Positions 1-8,117 of a stretch of 38,774 bases of DNA are shown here, in pieces. Source of the DNA: Nannocystineae bacterium (GTDB lineage: Bacteria > Myxococcota_A > Polyangia > Haliangiales > Haliangiaceae); NCBI GenBank assembly GCA_007133195.1, contig SLNH01000125.1, positions 1 through 38,774 of the forward strand. The letters are read 5' to 3'. Under the pieces are notes generated by a model that made no database searches, was not told the origin of the DNA, and was given only the letters and a program-made list of their open reading frames with translations. Both the position numbers and the translations under genes were made by a program. Numbering within the stretch: position 1 is the stretch's first letter; each line of letters opens with the position of its first letter.

Positions 1-2
1 GA

Positions 3-16
3 GCCGACGCGTCGGC
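3..16. repeat. 14-bp perfect palindrome at window edge
   Basis: GCCGACGCGTCGGC is its own reverse complement. It stands at the extreme left edge, so its gene context is cut off. It may be an operator, part of a terminator, or chance in GC-rich DNA. I see no supportable gene in bases 1-208 apart from this; a minus-strand gene could begin near base 20 and leave the window. Confidence 0.3.
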
Positions 17-208
17 CATGTCGCCGGGCGCGCGCGGGCCGCCGCCCGCCTGCGGAGCCTCGGTGCCGCGTGTTACCGTCCGCGCGGCGCGATGCAGCGG
101 AGCTCAGCACGAGTGAGCCCCAAAGCAAAAGCAGACCACCGAGAACGAGCCGGACGGGATCACGGCGACTGAGCTCCGCTGTGGCCGCTCGGACCAAGGA
201 GCTTTTCG

Positions 209-1234
209 ATGCGCTACCGGAGATTGGGATCCACGGGAGTGAAGGTTTCGGAGGTTTGCCTCGGGGCCATGACCTTCGGCGAGGCCGACGCGAGCTCGTT
301 CATGCACAAGGTGAGCTGCGACGAGCAGACGTCGCTCGCGATCATGAACCGAGCGCTCGATCTCGGCATCAACTTCATCGACACGGCCGACGTCTACGGT
401 CAAGACGGCCTGAGCGAGCGAGTCATCGGCCGCTGGCTCGAGCGCGATGGGCGGCGGGACGAGGTCGTCCTCGCCACCAAGTTCAGGTTCACGATGGGTA
501 GCGGGCCGAATCGCTCGGGCGCATCGCGCTACCGGATCCGCCGGTGCGTGGAGGACAGCCTGCGCCGGCTCAAAACCGATCGCATCGACCTTTATCAGAT
601 CCACATGCAGGACGTCACCTGTCCCGAGGAAGAGACGCTCCGTGCGCTCGACGACCTCGTGCGGGAGGGCAAGGTCTTGTATATCGGCGCGTCGAACTAC
701 GCGGCATATCGCTTGGCGCAGAGCCTGTGGACGAGCGCCGACCAGCGGCTCGAGCGGTTCGCGACGCTGCAGGCCCAGTACAGCCTCGTCGTGCGCGACA
801 TCGAGCGGGAGCACCTGCCCCTTTGCGAAAACCTCGGGGTGGGCGTTTTGCCGTGGTCGCCGCTCGCGGGCGGATTTTTGTCGGGGAAATACCGGCGGGG
901 CCAAGAGCCGCCGCCAGGGAGCCGGCTCGAGCGCTGGCGGGAGCGCTACGCGCGGTTCGACACCAAGCGCAACTGGCGCATCTTGGATGCGGTGATGGCC
1001 GTCGCCGACGAGGTGGGCAAGAGCCCGTCGGCCGTGTCGCTAGCCTGGCTGTTGGCGAGGCCGGAGGTGAGCTCGGTGGTGTTCGGTGCCCGCTCGCTCG
1101 AACAGGTCGCCGACAACGCCTCCGCCGCCGAGATTGTGCTGTCTGGCGATCAGGTCCGCCGGCTCAGCGAGGCGAGCGCGTTCGATCTCGGCTATCCCTA
1201 CGAGTTCATGACCAACGTGCAGGGGCGCTGGTAG
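209..1234 (+). CDS. Aldo/keto reductase
   Basis: A 341-residue NAD(P)H-dependent oxidoreductase of the aldo/keto reductase superfamily, a cytosolic (alpha/beta)8 barrel that reduces aldehydes and ketones. The family tetrad is visible in order: Asp and Tyr in DTADVYG (about residues 59-65), Lys in ATKF, and His in YQIHMQD. The N-terminal strand MRYRRLGSTGVKVSEVCLGAMTFG is the usual family opening, and the C-terminal cofactor segment around VVFGARS is present. The ATG is preceded by AAGGAG at a normal distance, so this gene uses a leadered, Shine-Dalgarno start. The length is normal and nothing is disrupted. The substrate cannot be predicted. It stands alone: the next plus-strand elements are two terminators. 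Confidence 0.93.
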   Translation: MRYRRLGSTGVKVSEVCLGAMTFGEADASSFMHKVSCDEQTSLAIMNRALDLGINFIDTADVYGQDGLSERVIGRWLERDGRRDEVVLATKFRFTMGSGPNRSGASRYRIRRCVEDSLRRLKTDRIDLYQIHMQDVTCPEEETLRALDDLVREGKVLYIGASNYAAYRLAQSLWTSADQRLERFATLQAQYSLVVRDIEREHLPLCENLGVGVLPWSPLAGGFLSGKYRRGQEPPPGSRLERWRERYARFDTKRNWRILDAVMAVADEVGKSPSAVSLAWLLARPEVSSVVFGARSLEQVADNASAAEIVLSGDQVRRLSEASAFDLGYPYEFMTNVQGRW

Positions 1235-1475
1235 TCTGCCGGCGCTGGCCCTGTGCCCGGCACGTCGGCGTCGCCGAAAATCGGCCGGCTCGCGGCGGCA
1301 CCCGGGGCCCGGTCCGCGACCGGCCCAGGGCGGCACCGCGCGAGGAGTCTCCGACCTGCTGGGGATTTCACCTAGCTTCCGGAGTCGCCACTGGTGACTT
1401 GTGTCGCCGGCTGGATGCGTTGCGACTACATGGCTGTCACGTATTGTTTCAGATACTTAACGAGACCCTTGCATT

Positions 1476-1491
1476 TGGCACAGCTCCCGCA
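1476..1491 (+). promoter_or_regulatory. Candidate sigma-54 (-24/-12) promoter
   Basis: TGGCACA-GCTC-CCGCA compares with the sigma-54 consensus TGGCACG-N4-TTGCA. The invariant GG (1477-1478) and GC (1489-1490) are separated by exactly ten bases, as required. The predicted start of transcription is near 1502, only about 12 bases before the first terminator hairpin. The TT of the -12 element is replaced by CC, and chance matches are possible in GC-rich DNA. Confidence 0.35.
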
Positions 1492-1513
1492 TTAACTAGA
1501 AAGCACGTAGTTG

Positions 1514-1549
1514 ACGCAGGCCCCTGCCCGATCAGGCCCCTGCGTTTTT
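1514..1549 (+). terminator. Intrinsic terminator 1
   Basis: Seven-base outer stem ACGCAGG/CCTGCGT (1514-1520 with 1539-1545). A second CCTG/CAGG stem lies inside it, and a run of five T follows. The 11-base CAGGCCCCTGC occurs twice and builds the stem. Confidence 0.75.
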
Positions 1550-1555
1550 CCTTGG

Positions 1556-1588
1556 CGAGCGGCTCCCCCGAGCCGCTCGTTTTTTTTT
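1556..1588 (+). terminator. Intrinsic terminator 2
   Basis: Perfect 10-bp stem CGAGCGGCTC / GAGCCGCTCG with a CCCC loop, followed by nine consecutive T. It is a textbook factor-independent terminator on the plus strand and by far the strongest in the window. It also insulates the convergent methyltransferase gene. Confidence 0.93.
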
Positions 1589-1663
1589 GGTGCGCCAGGC
1601 ATGGCGCGCAGCGCCGTGACTGGCGCGAGCCGGGCAACAGGCCACGAGTCCGAGCGCCTGTGT

Positions 1664-2731
1664 TCAAGCGCCCGCGGCGGCGCCCGGGCCGGCTTTTCGC
1701 GGCGCTCGCGGTTTTTTCGCGACCACGAGCTTGGAAACGAGGTGGGTCTCGACCCGGCCCACGTCGAAGCCCACTTCGGCGAGGGCGCCCTCCAGGTCGT
1801 CGCGCAGATAACCCTTGTAGTAGGGCTCGTGGAAGTCGTGCGCGAACCGTTCGAAGAAAAACGCCACGTCGCTGGAGTCAGAGAGCTGGCCGGAGTCCTT
1901 GAACACGAGGAGACCTCCCGGGCGGAGCACGCGATAGGCCTCGCGCATGACGCGCCGCCGCACGTCTTTGGGCAGCTCGTGAAACAGATAGATGCTCGTG
2001 ACGATGTCGAAGTGATTGCTCACGAAGGGGAGGGACTCGGCGTTTTCCACGACCAGCGAGACGTCGGCGAACTCCGACAAGAGCTCGCGCGCCTGCTGCA
2101 CGTAGTACGGGCTGATGTCCACGCCGTAGTAGCGGAGCTGCGGGTGGGTGATGGCGAGCTGATGAAGGCCTCGACCGGTGCCGCACGCGATGTCCAAAAG
2201 TCTGGCCCGGCCCGGCGACTCGTCGCGGAGAAATTGGGTGATGGGCGGGATGATCTGGCGCCGCATGACGTCTGCGGTGCCCATGAACAGAAGCTCTACG
2301 CCGGCGTCGTAGAGCGACGCGGAGTAGCGGCTGAAGTAGCCGTCGGTTTGCCAGTGGAAGTTCCGCCGGAAGTAAGCCGGATAGCGCTCGGCGTCGGCCT
2401 CCGGCGGGAGGTCTGCGTAATCCTGTGAGCTCCGCCGCTTCAAAACCCGGGGCAGCTCGCGAAGCAGCGTGGGCAAAACCCGCGCGTAGCCGGTGTAGGG
2501 GAACTGAAACAGCAGCGAGCGCGGGTAGAGGCCCTCGCGCGCGTTTTCGAGATCGCGCCGCAGAAGCTCGGCGTAGCGCCTCCGCAGCTCCATCACGGCC
2601 TGGCGCTCGAACTCGATGCGGCTGCGCGACACGAGGCGCACGGTTTGGTGGAGCGCCATCGCGCTCGTCATGAGCGAGATCTGCTGGGCGCGATACGCGG
2701 CCGAGACGACGGGCTCGAGCATATGCCTCAT
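1664..2731 (-). CDS. Class I SAM-dependent methyltransferase
   Basis: A 355-residue protein with an N-terminal helical region of about 170 residues and a C-terminal class I methyltransferase domain. SAM motif I reads DIACGTG (residues 180-186). It is followed by the acidic strand-2 motif in YYGVDISP, and later motifs include FDIVTSIYLFHELP and RVLRPGGLLVFKDSG. The domain resembles the Methyltransf_11/ubiE type; the substrate is unknown and the N-terminal extension is unassigned. I chose the ATG at 2731. The frame stays open to a TTG at 2803 overlapping the upstream stop, but those extra residues look non-coding. It lies 68 bases downstream of the NRDE gene on the same strand and may be co-transcribed with it. 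The C-terminal tail is lysine/arginine/alanine-rich. Confidence 0.85.
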   Translation of the reverse strand: MRHMLEPVVSAAYRAQQISLMTSAMALHQTVRLVSRSRIEFERQAVMELRRRYAELLRRDLENAREGLYPRSLLFQFPYTGYARVLPTLLRELPRVLKRRSSQDYADLPPEADAERYPAYFRRNFHWQTDGYFSRYSASLYDAGVELLFMGTADVMRRQIIPPITQFLRDESPGRARLLDIACGTGRGLHQLAITHPQLRYYGVDISPYYVQQARELLSEFADVSLVVENAESLPFVSNHFDIVTSIYLFHELPKDVRRRVMREAYRVLRPGGLLVFKDSGQLSDSSDVAFFFERFAHDFHEPYYKGYLRDDLEGALAEVGFDVGRVETHLVSKLVVAKKPRAPRKAGPGAAAGA

Positions 2732-2799
2732 AACACCACCACTCTCGCACAAGCGTAGCACGGGGCGGCGGGAGGCAAGCGCGCCGGCTTTACCGGCGT

Positions 2800-3615
2800 T
2801 CAATCACCACTCACCAGTCTGGTGAGGTCCTGAAACTCGGCCTCGCAGGGCGGGCCGTCGGCGAACAGGTAGTGCGCCACCCCGCCTGGGCGCAGGGCGA
2901 CGATGGTCGCCGATCGCGTGCCGTAGCTCGGCGTGTGTATGCAGATCGCCTGCAGGCGGTGGGCGAGCTCGCGCGTAAAACGGGACCCCGGCGGGGGCTC
3001 CTCGATGCTGTCGACCGGCGGGAGCGCGTGATCGGAGAGCAGGGCGGCGAGCGCGCCGGCAAGCTCGCTCCACGGCGCCGCCGCGGTCGGCTCGATGAGC
3101 GATTCGGCGCGCGCGAGCTTGGGGAAGTCGGGAGATCGCAGTCGATCGTTTGCGAGCACGTGGATGCCCGCGGGCAGGTCGAACACCTCCGTGATCCCCG
3201 CCTCGCGCCGGCCGTAGGCGACCTGCGCGCCTCGGGGTTCGGCGAACATCAAGTTGAAGGAGGCGTGCTCACCGGGGTCCATGGCGCGCAGGTGGGCGCG
3301 GGCCGCGCCGCCTAGGTCGGTCACGCCGGGCGCCGAGACCGCCTCGAGAACGGAAATGGGGATTTCGCCGCGCGATCGGGGCGCCGGGGTGGGTGGAAAC
3401 CAGTCCCGCTGATTGGTGACGGCCGCGAACGCACCCTCGGGGGTGAGTCCGAGCCAGGTGCCGCCTTGCCGGCGGTCGAGCCCACCGACGATCCGGGGGC
3501 TTTTGCGCAGCGCGCGAGGCGGGGCCGTCTCGCGCGCGTAAAACTCGTCCCGGTTCGCGGCAATCACCACCGGAAATTGCGGGTGGACGCGGTTTAGCAC
3601 GACGATCGTGCACAC
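2800..3615 (-). CDS. TANGO2/NRDE family protein
   Basis: A 271-residue protein of the NRDE family, which shares a fold with Ntn-hydrolases and includes eukaryotic TANGO2. It shows the defining Cys2 directly after the start, the signature NRDE at residues 21-24 (AANRDEFYARET), the GGLDRRQGGTWLG segment and the AAVTNQRD segment. The family is linked to haem and lipid handling in eukaryotes; the bacterial role is not established. The start is a GTG that gives the expected N-terminal Met-Cys. No Shine-Dalgarno is visible, and a TAGCGT hexamer lies seven bases upstream, so the mRNA may be leaderless. Length is normal for the family. Confidence 0.88.
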   Translation of the reverse strand: MCTIVVLNRVHPQFPVVIAANRDEFYARETAPPRALRKSPRIVGGLDRRQGGTWLGLTPEGAFAAVTNQRDWFPPTPAPRSRGEIPISVLEAVSAPGVTDLGGAARAHLRAMDPGEHASFNLMFAEPRGAQVAYGRREAGITEVFDLPAGIHVLANDRLRSPDFPKLARAESLIEPTAAAPWSELAGALAALLSDHALPPVDSIEEPPPGSRFTRELAHRLQAICIHTPSYGTRSATIVALRPGGVAHYLFADGPPCEAEFQDLTRLVSGD

Positions 3616-3622
3616 GCACCGG

Positions 3623-3628
3623 ACGCTA
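3623..3628 (-). promoter_or_regulatory. -10-like element, leaderless NRDE gene
   Basis: TAGCGT (TANNNT) read on the minus strand ends seven bases before the GTG start at 3615. This puts the predicted start of transcription at the start codon. Confidence 0.5.
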
Positions 3629-3694
3629 CCCCGAACGGGCCCGCGACGCCACGAGCGCCGCCCGAGGATGCGGTTTGGTCGCCCCGCGCCTCCG

Positions 3695-4336
3695 TCAGCA
3701 GGGGACGAGGCGGTGGCGGATCGCGTAGCGGGTGAGGTCGGCGTTGTTGCGGAGCCGGAGCTTTTTGAGCACGTGTCCCCGGTGCGAGTCGATCGTCTTG
3801 GTGCTCACGCCGAGGCGCGTGGCGATCTCGCGGTTCGTCATGCCGGCGGCGAGCAGGCGCAACACTTCCTCCTCGCGACCGGTGAGCGGCGGCGGGCGCT
3901 CGAGGTGCGGAGCAGCGCTTATGTTCGTTTTCACGAGCCGCGGCCCGAGCTCCGGCGGGATGTAGCGCTCGCCGGCGTTCACGGCGGTCACGGCCCGGAC
4001 GAGCTCCTCGAACGAGACCGACTTACCGATGAAGCCCGAGGCGCCCGCGCGAAACGCCCGCTCGGCGTACTGGACTTCGCTATACATCGTAAGGATCAGG
4101 ATTCGGGTGCTCCACCCGGCGTGCGAAAGCTCCGCCGCCGCCTCGACGCCGTCTTTGCCGGGCATCGAGAGATCGAGCAGGAGCACATCGGGGCGGGCGC
4201 GGGCGACGAGGTCGATCGCCTCGGCGCCGTCCGCGCCCTCGCCGACGACTTCGAGGTCGGCGGCCGCTGAGAGCATCCGGCGCAGCCCATCGCGAACCAG
4301 GGCGTGATCGTCGATGATGGCGACGCGTATGGTCAA
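3695..4336 (-). CDS. NarL/LuxR-family response regulator
   Basis: A 213-residue two-component response regulator. The receiver domain (about 1-120) has the acidic pair D9-D10, phospho-acceptor D55 in LLLDLSMPGKDG, T83 and K105. The C-terminal LuxR-type helix-turn-helix (about 147-207) reads LTGREEEVLRLLAAGMTNRE, then a recognition helix STKTIDSHRGHVLKKL. The start is a TTG at 4336 whose last two bases form the TGA stop of the kinase gene (TTGA overlap), so the two are translationally coupled and form a cognate pair. All key residues are intact. Target genes are unknown. Confidence 0.92.
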   Translation of the reverse strand: MTIRVAIIDDHALVRDGLRRMLSAAADLEVVGEGADGAEAIDLVARARPDVLLLDLSMPGKDGVEAAAELSHAGWSTRILILTMYSEVQYAERAFRAGASGFIGKSVSFEELVRAVTAVNAGERYIPPELGPRLVKTNISAAPHLERPPPLTGREEEVLRLLAAGMTNREIATRLGVSTKTIDSHRGHVLKKLRLRNNADLTRYAIRHRLVPC

Positions 4337-5718
4337 TTCGTGGCCTCCGTGGGGTTGGGGATGCGCGCTTCGATCGCCGTCCCGCCGGCCGCCCCCGCCG
4401 AAACGCTGACGGCGCCGTCGTGAAGGACGGCGCGCTCGTGCATGCCGAGCAGCCCCAGCGAGCTGCCGGGGCGCGTGTCTTGGTCGATGCCGGTGCCGTC
4501 GTCCTCGATCCGCAACACGGCCTCGCCGTGTTCGCCGCGGCGGAGCGTGATCCAGATGTTTTCGCAGCGGCCGTGTTTGATGGCGTTCGTGATCGCCTCT
4601 TGCGCGATCCGGTAAAGGGTCACCGAGACCTCCGCGGGCAGCGCGCTGTCGGGGAGCTCGTGGCTGGCGTGAATGCGGCACGGGGTGTGTCGCGTCAAGT
4701 CGTAGGCGAGGCCGTCCAGCGCGGCGCTGAGGCCGAGATCGTCGAGCGCCGGGGGACGGAGCCCGCGGGCGAGCGAGCGCACGAGCTCGAGGGTCTCCTC
4801 GAGGCCCTTGGCGAGCGCGCTGCTCGCCCTGTGCAGCTCACCCGGGGCGCTGCGGGTGCGCAGCCACTCGGCGTCGAGCTTGTGGACGAGGAGCATCTGT
4901 CCGATGGCATCGTGAAGCTCGTGGGCGAGGTGCCGGCGCTCTTTTTCCTGCACGTGGAGGATGCGCGAGGCGAGGGCTTGTTTCATGGCCGCGGTGCGCT
5001 CGAGCGCTCGCTGCGCGCGCACGGTGGCGGTGACGTCGCGCACCAGGACCACGACTTCGTCCGCGCCGCTCGCCGCGAGCCTCGCTTCGTAATGGCGCGT
5101 CTCGCCGCGATCGCGGTGCTCGAGCTCGTAGCAAAAGGTCTGCGGCGCTCCAGTCGCCAGCGCGCGATCGAGGGCGCTCGCTGTCTCGGCGGCCAGGTCG
5201 GCGGGGAGGACATCGGCGATGTGCCGGCCCAAAAACGCTTCGGGGGCGTAAACAAGCGAATCGTGATCCCGGGGCTGGCAGTCCACGTAGCGGTGGTCGC
5301 GGCTGATCCTGAAAAACACGTCGGGGATGGCGCGCAGCGCGGCGTCTTTTCGCTTCTGCTCGTCGTGCCGCCGGCACAACTCCTCGACGTAGGCGCGCGC
5401 GAGCGGGCCCCCGAGCGGTTTTGCCGCGATCCCCGCGATGCGCTCGCGCTCGCTCGTCGACAGAGCCCCAAGCTCCTCGCCGGTTTGCACGATGAGGACG
5501 ACCGAGTCCGGAGCGCATGCCATGAGGTAGGCCCGGCGCTCGTCGTCGGAGCGAAACGCCTGAGCCGCGGCGACGGAGATGTCCGCGCACAGGTCGCTCG
5601 GCGGGTGACCCAGGGCGCGCGGGACGACCGTGACGGTGCAATCCGCGGCCCGGCCGGCCTGGTGGAACAGCTCCGCTGTCGCCGGATCGGGGTCGAGGAC
5701 CGCGAGGTGCCGGGTCAT
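4333..5718 (-). CDS. PAS sensor histidine kinase (HisKA_3) with degenerate receiver-like N-terminus
   Basis: A 461-residue kinase of the NarX/DegS (HPK7) type. In order: residues 1-110 look like a receiver fold without its phospho-acceptor (an acidic LDPDP start, a VVLIVQTG strand and a KP near 100, but no central acidic strand end); residues 125-235 form a PAS domain (AIPDVFFRISRDHRYVDCQP); the HisKA_3 dimerisation helix has H269 in AHELHDAIGQ; the HATPase_c has N-box ITNAIKHG, G1 EDDGTGID and G2 LGLLGMHERA. There are no membrane segments, so it senses in the cytosol. The start ATG at 5718 was chosen because the longer open frame would run into rsmE and its promoter. TACCAT lies eight bases upstream, suggesting a leaderless mRNA. 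Confidence 0.9.
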   Translation of the reverse strand: MTRHLAVLDPDPATAELFHQAGRAADCTVTVVPRALGHPPSDLCADISVAAAQAFRSDDERRAYLMACAPDSVVLIVQTGEELGALSTSERERIAGIAAKPLGGPLARAYVEELCRRHDEQKRKDAALRAIPDVFFRISRDHRYVDCQPRDHDSLVYAPEAFLGRHIADVLPADLAAETASALDRALATGAPQTFCYELEHRDRGETRHYEARLAASGADEVVVLVRDVTATVRAQRALERTAAMKQALASRILHVQEKERRHLAHELHDAIGQMLLVHKLDAEWLRTRSAPGELHRASSALAKGLEETLELVRSLARGLRPPALDDLGLSAALDGLAYDLTRHTPCRIHASHELPDSALPAEVSVTLYRIAQEAITNAIKHGRCENIWITLRRGEHGEAVLRIEDDGTGIDQDTRPGSSLGLLGMHERAVLHDGAVSVSAGAAGGTAIEARIPNPTEATN

Positions 5719-5726
5719 CGGCCGCG

Positions 5727-5732
5727 ATGGTA
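5727..5732 (-). promoter_or_regulatory. -10-like element, leaderless kinase gene
   Basis: TACCAT (TANNNT) on the minus strand with an 8-base gap to the ATG at 5718. No Shine-Dalgarno is visible in that gap. Confidence 0.5.
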
Positions 5733-5914
5733 CCACGCCGTTCGGCACACTCGTTGCGCGAGCTGGCCCGGCCCGGGGAATAAACCAGCGAGCCGCCAGG
5801 TTGTCGCGTATGAAGGCCAAAAACGGCCGTCCCGGAGAGGGCGCGGCGCGCGCCGAGTCCTCGTGCGAGCCTCCCCTTGGTGCGTTGCGGTCAGCGACGT
5901 CGCGTCCTCTCCGA

Positions 5915-5920
5915 TATATT
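5915..5920 (+). promoter_or_regulatory. -10-like element, leaderless rsmE
   Basis: TATATT with an 8-base gap (TCGTCCCC) to the GTG at 5929. It is an A/T patch in GC-rich surroundings, and no purine-rich ribosome site intervenes. No convincing -35 is seen 17 bases upstream. Confidence 0.55.
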
Positions 5921-5928
5921 TCGTCCCC

Positions 5929-6678
5929 GTGAACGTGCTTCTGCTCGATCCCGCGGAGCTCGATGCCCGGCGCGCCGTGGTCCGGGGGCGCCGCGCCCGG
6001 CACGCGCTCGCGGTCCTCGGGGCGCGCGCAGGCGACACGCTGCGCGCGGCGGTGGTCGGCCAGGGCATGGCAGGGGCGACCGTTCTTGGCGCCGATCGGG
6101 ATCGCCTCGAAGTCTGCCTGGGCGAGCTGTCACCTCCACCGCCGCCGCCGCAGGTCGATCTCGTGCTCGCGCTGCCCCGCCCCAAAGTCCTCGTCCGGGT
6201 CCTGCAGGCCGCGGCGGCCGCCGGTGTGCGTCGGATCGACCTCGTGGGCGCCTGGCGGGTCGACAAGGCGTACTTCGGCTCGCGCAAACTGGACCGCGAT
6301 GCGCTGCGGCGAGAGCTGTGGCTCGGATGCGAGCAGGGCGCACATCCGCACCTTCCCGAGGTCTTCGTCCACCGCCTGCTCATGCCGTTCGTACGCGGGC
6401 AGCTCACGCCGCGCGCCGAGCGGCAAGACCTCATCGTTCTCCATCCGTCGGCGCCGGCGCCCCTGGAGGCGGCCTACGCGCCCGGGCGCGCCGGCTCGGT
6501 CGCCCTCATCGTCGGCGGTGAGGGGGGCTGGATCGCGCGCGAAGTGGAGACGTTCCAGCACATCGGCGCCGAGGTGGCCTCGCTCGGAACGGCGGTGCTT
6601 CGAACCGAAGGTGCCGTCGTCGCCGCGCTGTCGCAGCTCGCCCTGCTCCGGCGGCTCGGCCGCGGGGCCGAGCCGTAA
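5929..6678 (+). CDS. rsmE: 16S rRNA (uracil-1498-N3)-methyltransferase RsmE
   Basis: A 249-residue SPOUT-class methyltransferase that methylates N3 of U1498 in 16S rRNA using SAM. The N-terminal part (1-68) is the PUA-like RNA-binding domain. After a short proline run (residues 69-74) comes the SPOUT domain. Its trefoil-knot SAM site shows as ALIVGGEGGW (192-201), where the usual GPEGG has G in place of P, and ASLGTAVLRTEGA (217-229). The open frame extends far upstream, but homology starts at the GTG at 5929 (MNVLLLDPAELD), preceded by TATATT. Length is close to the family norm. It is divergent from the kinase gene, and both appear leaderless. Confidence 0.9.
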   Translation: MNVLLLDPAELDARRAVVRGRRARHALAVLGARAGDTLRAAVVGQGMAGATVLGADRDRLEVCLGELSPPPPPPQVDLVLALPRPKVLVRVLQAAAAAGVRRIDLVGAWRVDKAYFGSRKLDRDALRRELWLGCEQGAHPHLPEVFVHRLLMPFVRGQLTPRAERQDLIVLHPSAPAPLEAAYAPGRAGSVALIVGGEGGWIAREVETFQHIGAEVASLGTAVLRTEGAVVAALSQLALLRRLGRGAEP

Positions 6679-6687
6679 GGGAGGCCT

Positions 6688-6718
6688 TTGACTCGCCCGC
6701 GCGAGCCCGAGCTACAGT
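6688..6718 (+). promoter_or_regulatory. Sigma-70-type promoter of nitroreductase operon
   Basis: TTGACT (6688-6693) and TACAGT (6713-6718) are separated by 19 bases, slightly longer than ideal. The predicted start is near 6725, giving a leader of about 47 bases that contains a GGAGGA ribosome site just before the ATG at 6772. Confidence 0.5.
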
Positions 6719-6771
6719 AAGCGACTGGGCGGGGAGGACGCGGCGTGTGGTAAGGAGGGTGCGGAGGACGA

Positions 6772-7455
6772 ATGGCACCCGATCCTGATGTGCGAACCCG
6801 GCCTCTGTCTGGCCGCCGCTTGACCCCGGAGGAGAGCCGCGAGCGCGCCGGCGCGTTCGCTCGCGAGATGGCCACGCGTCGATCGGTGCGCGCGTTCAGC
6901 CCGGCGGCGGTGCCAGACGAGGTGCTCGAGCGGTGCGTCGCCGCCGCCGCGAGCGCGCCGTCCGGGGCGAACAAACAGCCGTGGAAGTTCGTACTCGTCA
7001 CCGGCGCCCGCGACAAGCGTCGCATTCGGGAAGCGGCCGAGGCCGAGGAACGAGCCTTTTACCGCGAGCGGGCCCCGCGGCGTTGGCTCGACGACCTCGC
7101 GCCGCTCGGCACCGACGAAAACAAGGAGTTTCTCGAGGTGGCGCCAGCGCTCATCGCGGTGTTCGCGGAGGTGACGGGCCCGGCGGGCGAGCGCCACTAT
7201 TACGTCTCCGAATCGGTGGGGATCGCCGTGGGTTTCTTGATCGCGGCGCTTCATCACGCGGGACTGTGCACGCTCACCCACACGCCGAGCCCGATGAGGT
7301 TTCTTCGCGAGCTCCTCGGACGGCCGGCGAACGAGCGCGCTTACGTCTTGCTCCCCGTGGGCTATCCGGCCGAAGATTGTCGCGTGCCCGACATCGAGCG
7401 CAAACCGCTAAGTGATGTTCTCATCCGCGCCGACGCGCGCGAGGACGGAGCGTAA
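6772..7455 (+). CDS. Nitroreductase family protein, iodotyrosine-deiodinase-like subgroup
   Basis: A 227-residue FMN-dependent protein of the nitroreductase superfamily. The FMN-contacting N-terminal motif TRRSVRAFS, the [10 protein letters not shown] segment and the late segment [20 protein letters not shown] are in family order. The [10 protein letters not shown] stretch resembles bacterial relatives of iodotyrosine deiodinase, a subgroup acting on halogenated or other aromatic substrates; this finer assignment is inference. The ATG has a strong GGAGGA site and a normal leader, unlike many neighbours. It is followed after six bases by a membrane-protein gene, so the two form an operon. Confidence 0.87.
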   Translation: MAPDPDVRTRPLSGRRLTPEESRERAGAFAREMATRRSVRAFSPAAVPDEVLERCVAAAASAPSGANKQPWKFVLVTGARDKRRIREAAEAEERAFYRERAPRRWLDDLAPLGTDENKEFLEVAPALIAVFAEVTGPAGERHYYVSESVGIAVGFLIAALHHAGLCTLTHTPSPMRFLRELLGRPANERAYVLLPVGYPAEDCRVPDIERKPLSDVLIRADAREDGA

Positions 7456-7461
7456 GGACGC

Positions 7462-8085
7462 GTGCGCGAAATTGCGGAACCAGGGCTCGGATCCCGGGGC
7501 GACGCCCGGAGCCCGGGGCTCGGCGGCTACGCGCTCGCCGCGTGGGGCGTGCTCGGATTTTTGGCCCTCATCGCGAGCGCGATCTGGCGGCTCGCGCCGG
7601 TGGCCGCCGAGCCGCTACGGGCCGAAATGTTGGCTTGGTGGCAGGGGGTCCTTTACGCGGGCTGGGTGGCTTTCATGGTCTACTCCGAGGCCTATCGCGG
7701 CTTTCACTTGCAGGTCGCGCCGCGCATGACGGCGCGCGCGCTTTACCTCGCGCGGAACCCGACGCCCGTCTTCGCGGTGCTCGCGCCCATGTTCTGCATG
7801 GGCCTCATTCACGCGACGAGGCGTCGTCTCATCACCTCATGGGTGGTGCTCGGCGGGATCGTGCTGTTGGTCGTGTCCGTCCGCTACCTGCCGCAGCCGT
7901 GGCGCGGGATGGTCGACGGCGGCGTGGTCGTGGGCCTCGCGCTCGGCGGGCTGTCAGTGCTCGCCTTCTTCGCCCGAGGGCTCCTCGGCGCGGGGAGCCA
8001 GGTATCGCCCGAGGTCCCGGAACGGGCCCGCGCGCCGGCGGCGGCGGGTGGCGCCGGCCCGGATGTCGGCGCCCGCGCGGCGTGA
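7462..8085 (+). CDS. Multi-pass membrane protein of unknown function
   Basis: A 207-residue protein with four or five hydrophobic segments (roughly residues 22-45, 60-80, 100-118, 122-143 and 151-174) and an Ala/Gly/Pro-rich cytosolic-looking tail after about 175. I do not recognise the family. It starts with GTG; the AAGGA ribosome site overlaps the TAA stop of the nitroreductase gene, which shows co-translation and fixes the start. A conserved-looking loop YSEAYRGFHLQVAPRM between the second and third segments carries charged residues that could face the cytosol. A role linked to the nitroreductase is possible but unproven. Confidence 0.75.
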   Translation: MREIAEPGLGSRGDARSPGLGGYALAAWGVLGFLALIASAIWRLAPVAAEPLRAEMLAWWQGVLYAGWVAFMVYSEAYRGFHLQVAPRMTARALYLARNPTPVFAVLAPMFCMGLIHATRRRLITSWVVLGGIVLLVVSVRYLPQPWRGMVDGGVVVGLALGGLSVLAFFARGLLGAGSQVSPEVPERARAPAAAGGAGPDVGARAA

Positions 8086-8117
8086 GGCACTGGCCCGGTG
8101 TCTGGCGGCGGCTTCGG

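Larger units (their letters stand above)
1235..1663. other. 429-base intergenic region with sigma-54-like site and tandem terminators
   Basis: No credible protein gene lies here. The first half is GC-rich like the genome. From about 1360 to 1510 the base composition becomes noticeably more A/T-rich, then come a -24/-12-like element and two strong intrinsic terminators in quick succession. This arrangement would fit a short non-coding RNA, or simply the end of the reductase transcript plus a promoter. Confidence 0.6.

Noticed and set aside
1-208. Possible partial minus-strand gene entering the left edge
   Set aside because: Only about 20 bases of any such gene would be inside the window; nothing can be supported.
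4420-5928. A long plus-strand frame running into rsmE
   Set aside because: The part before 5929 is antisense to the histidine kinase; RsmE homology begins only at the GTG at 5929.
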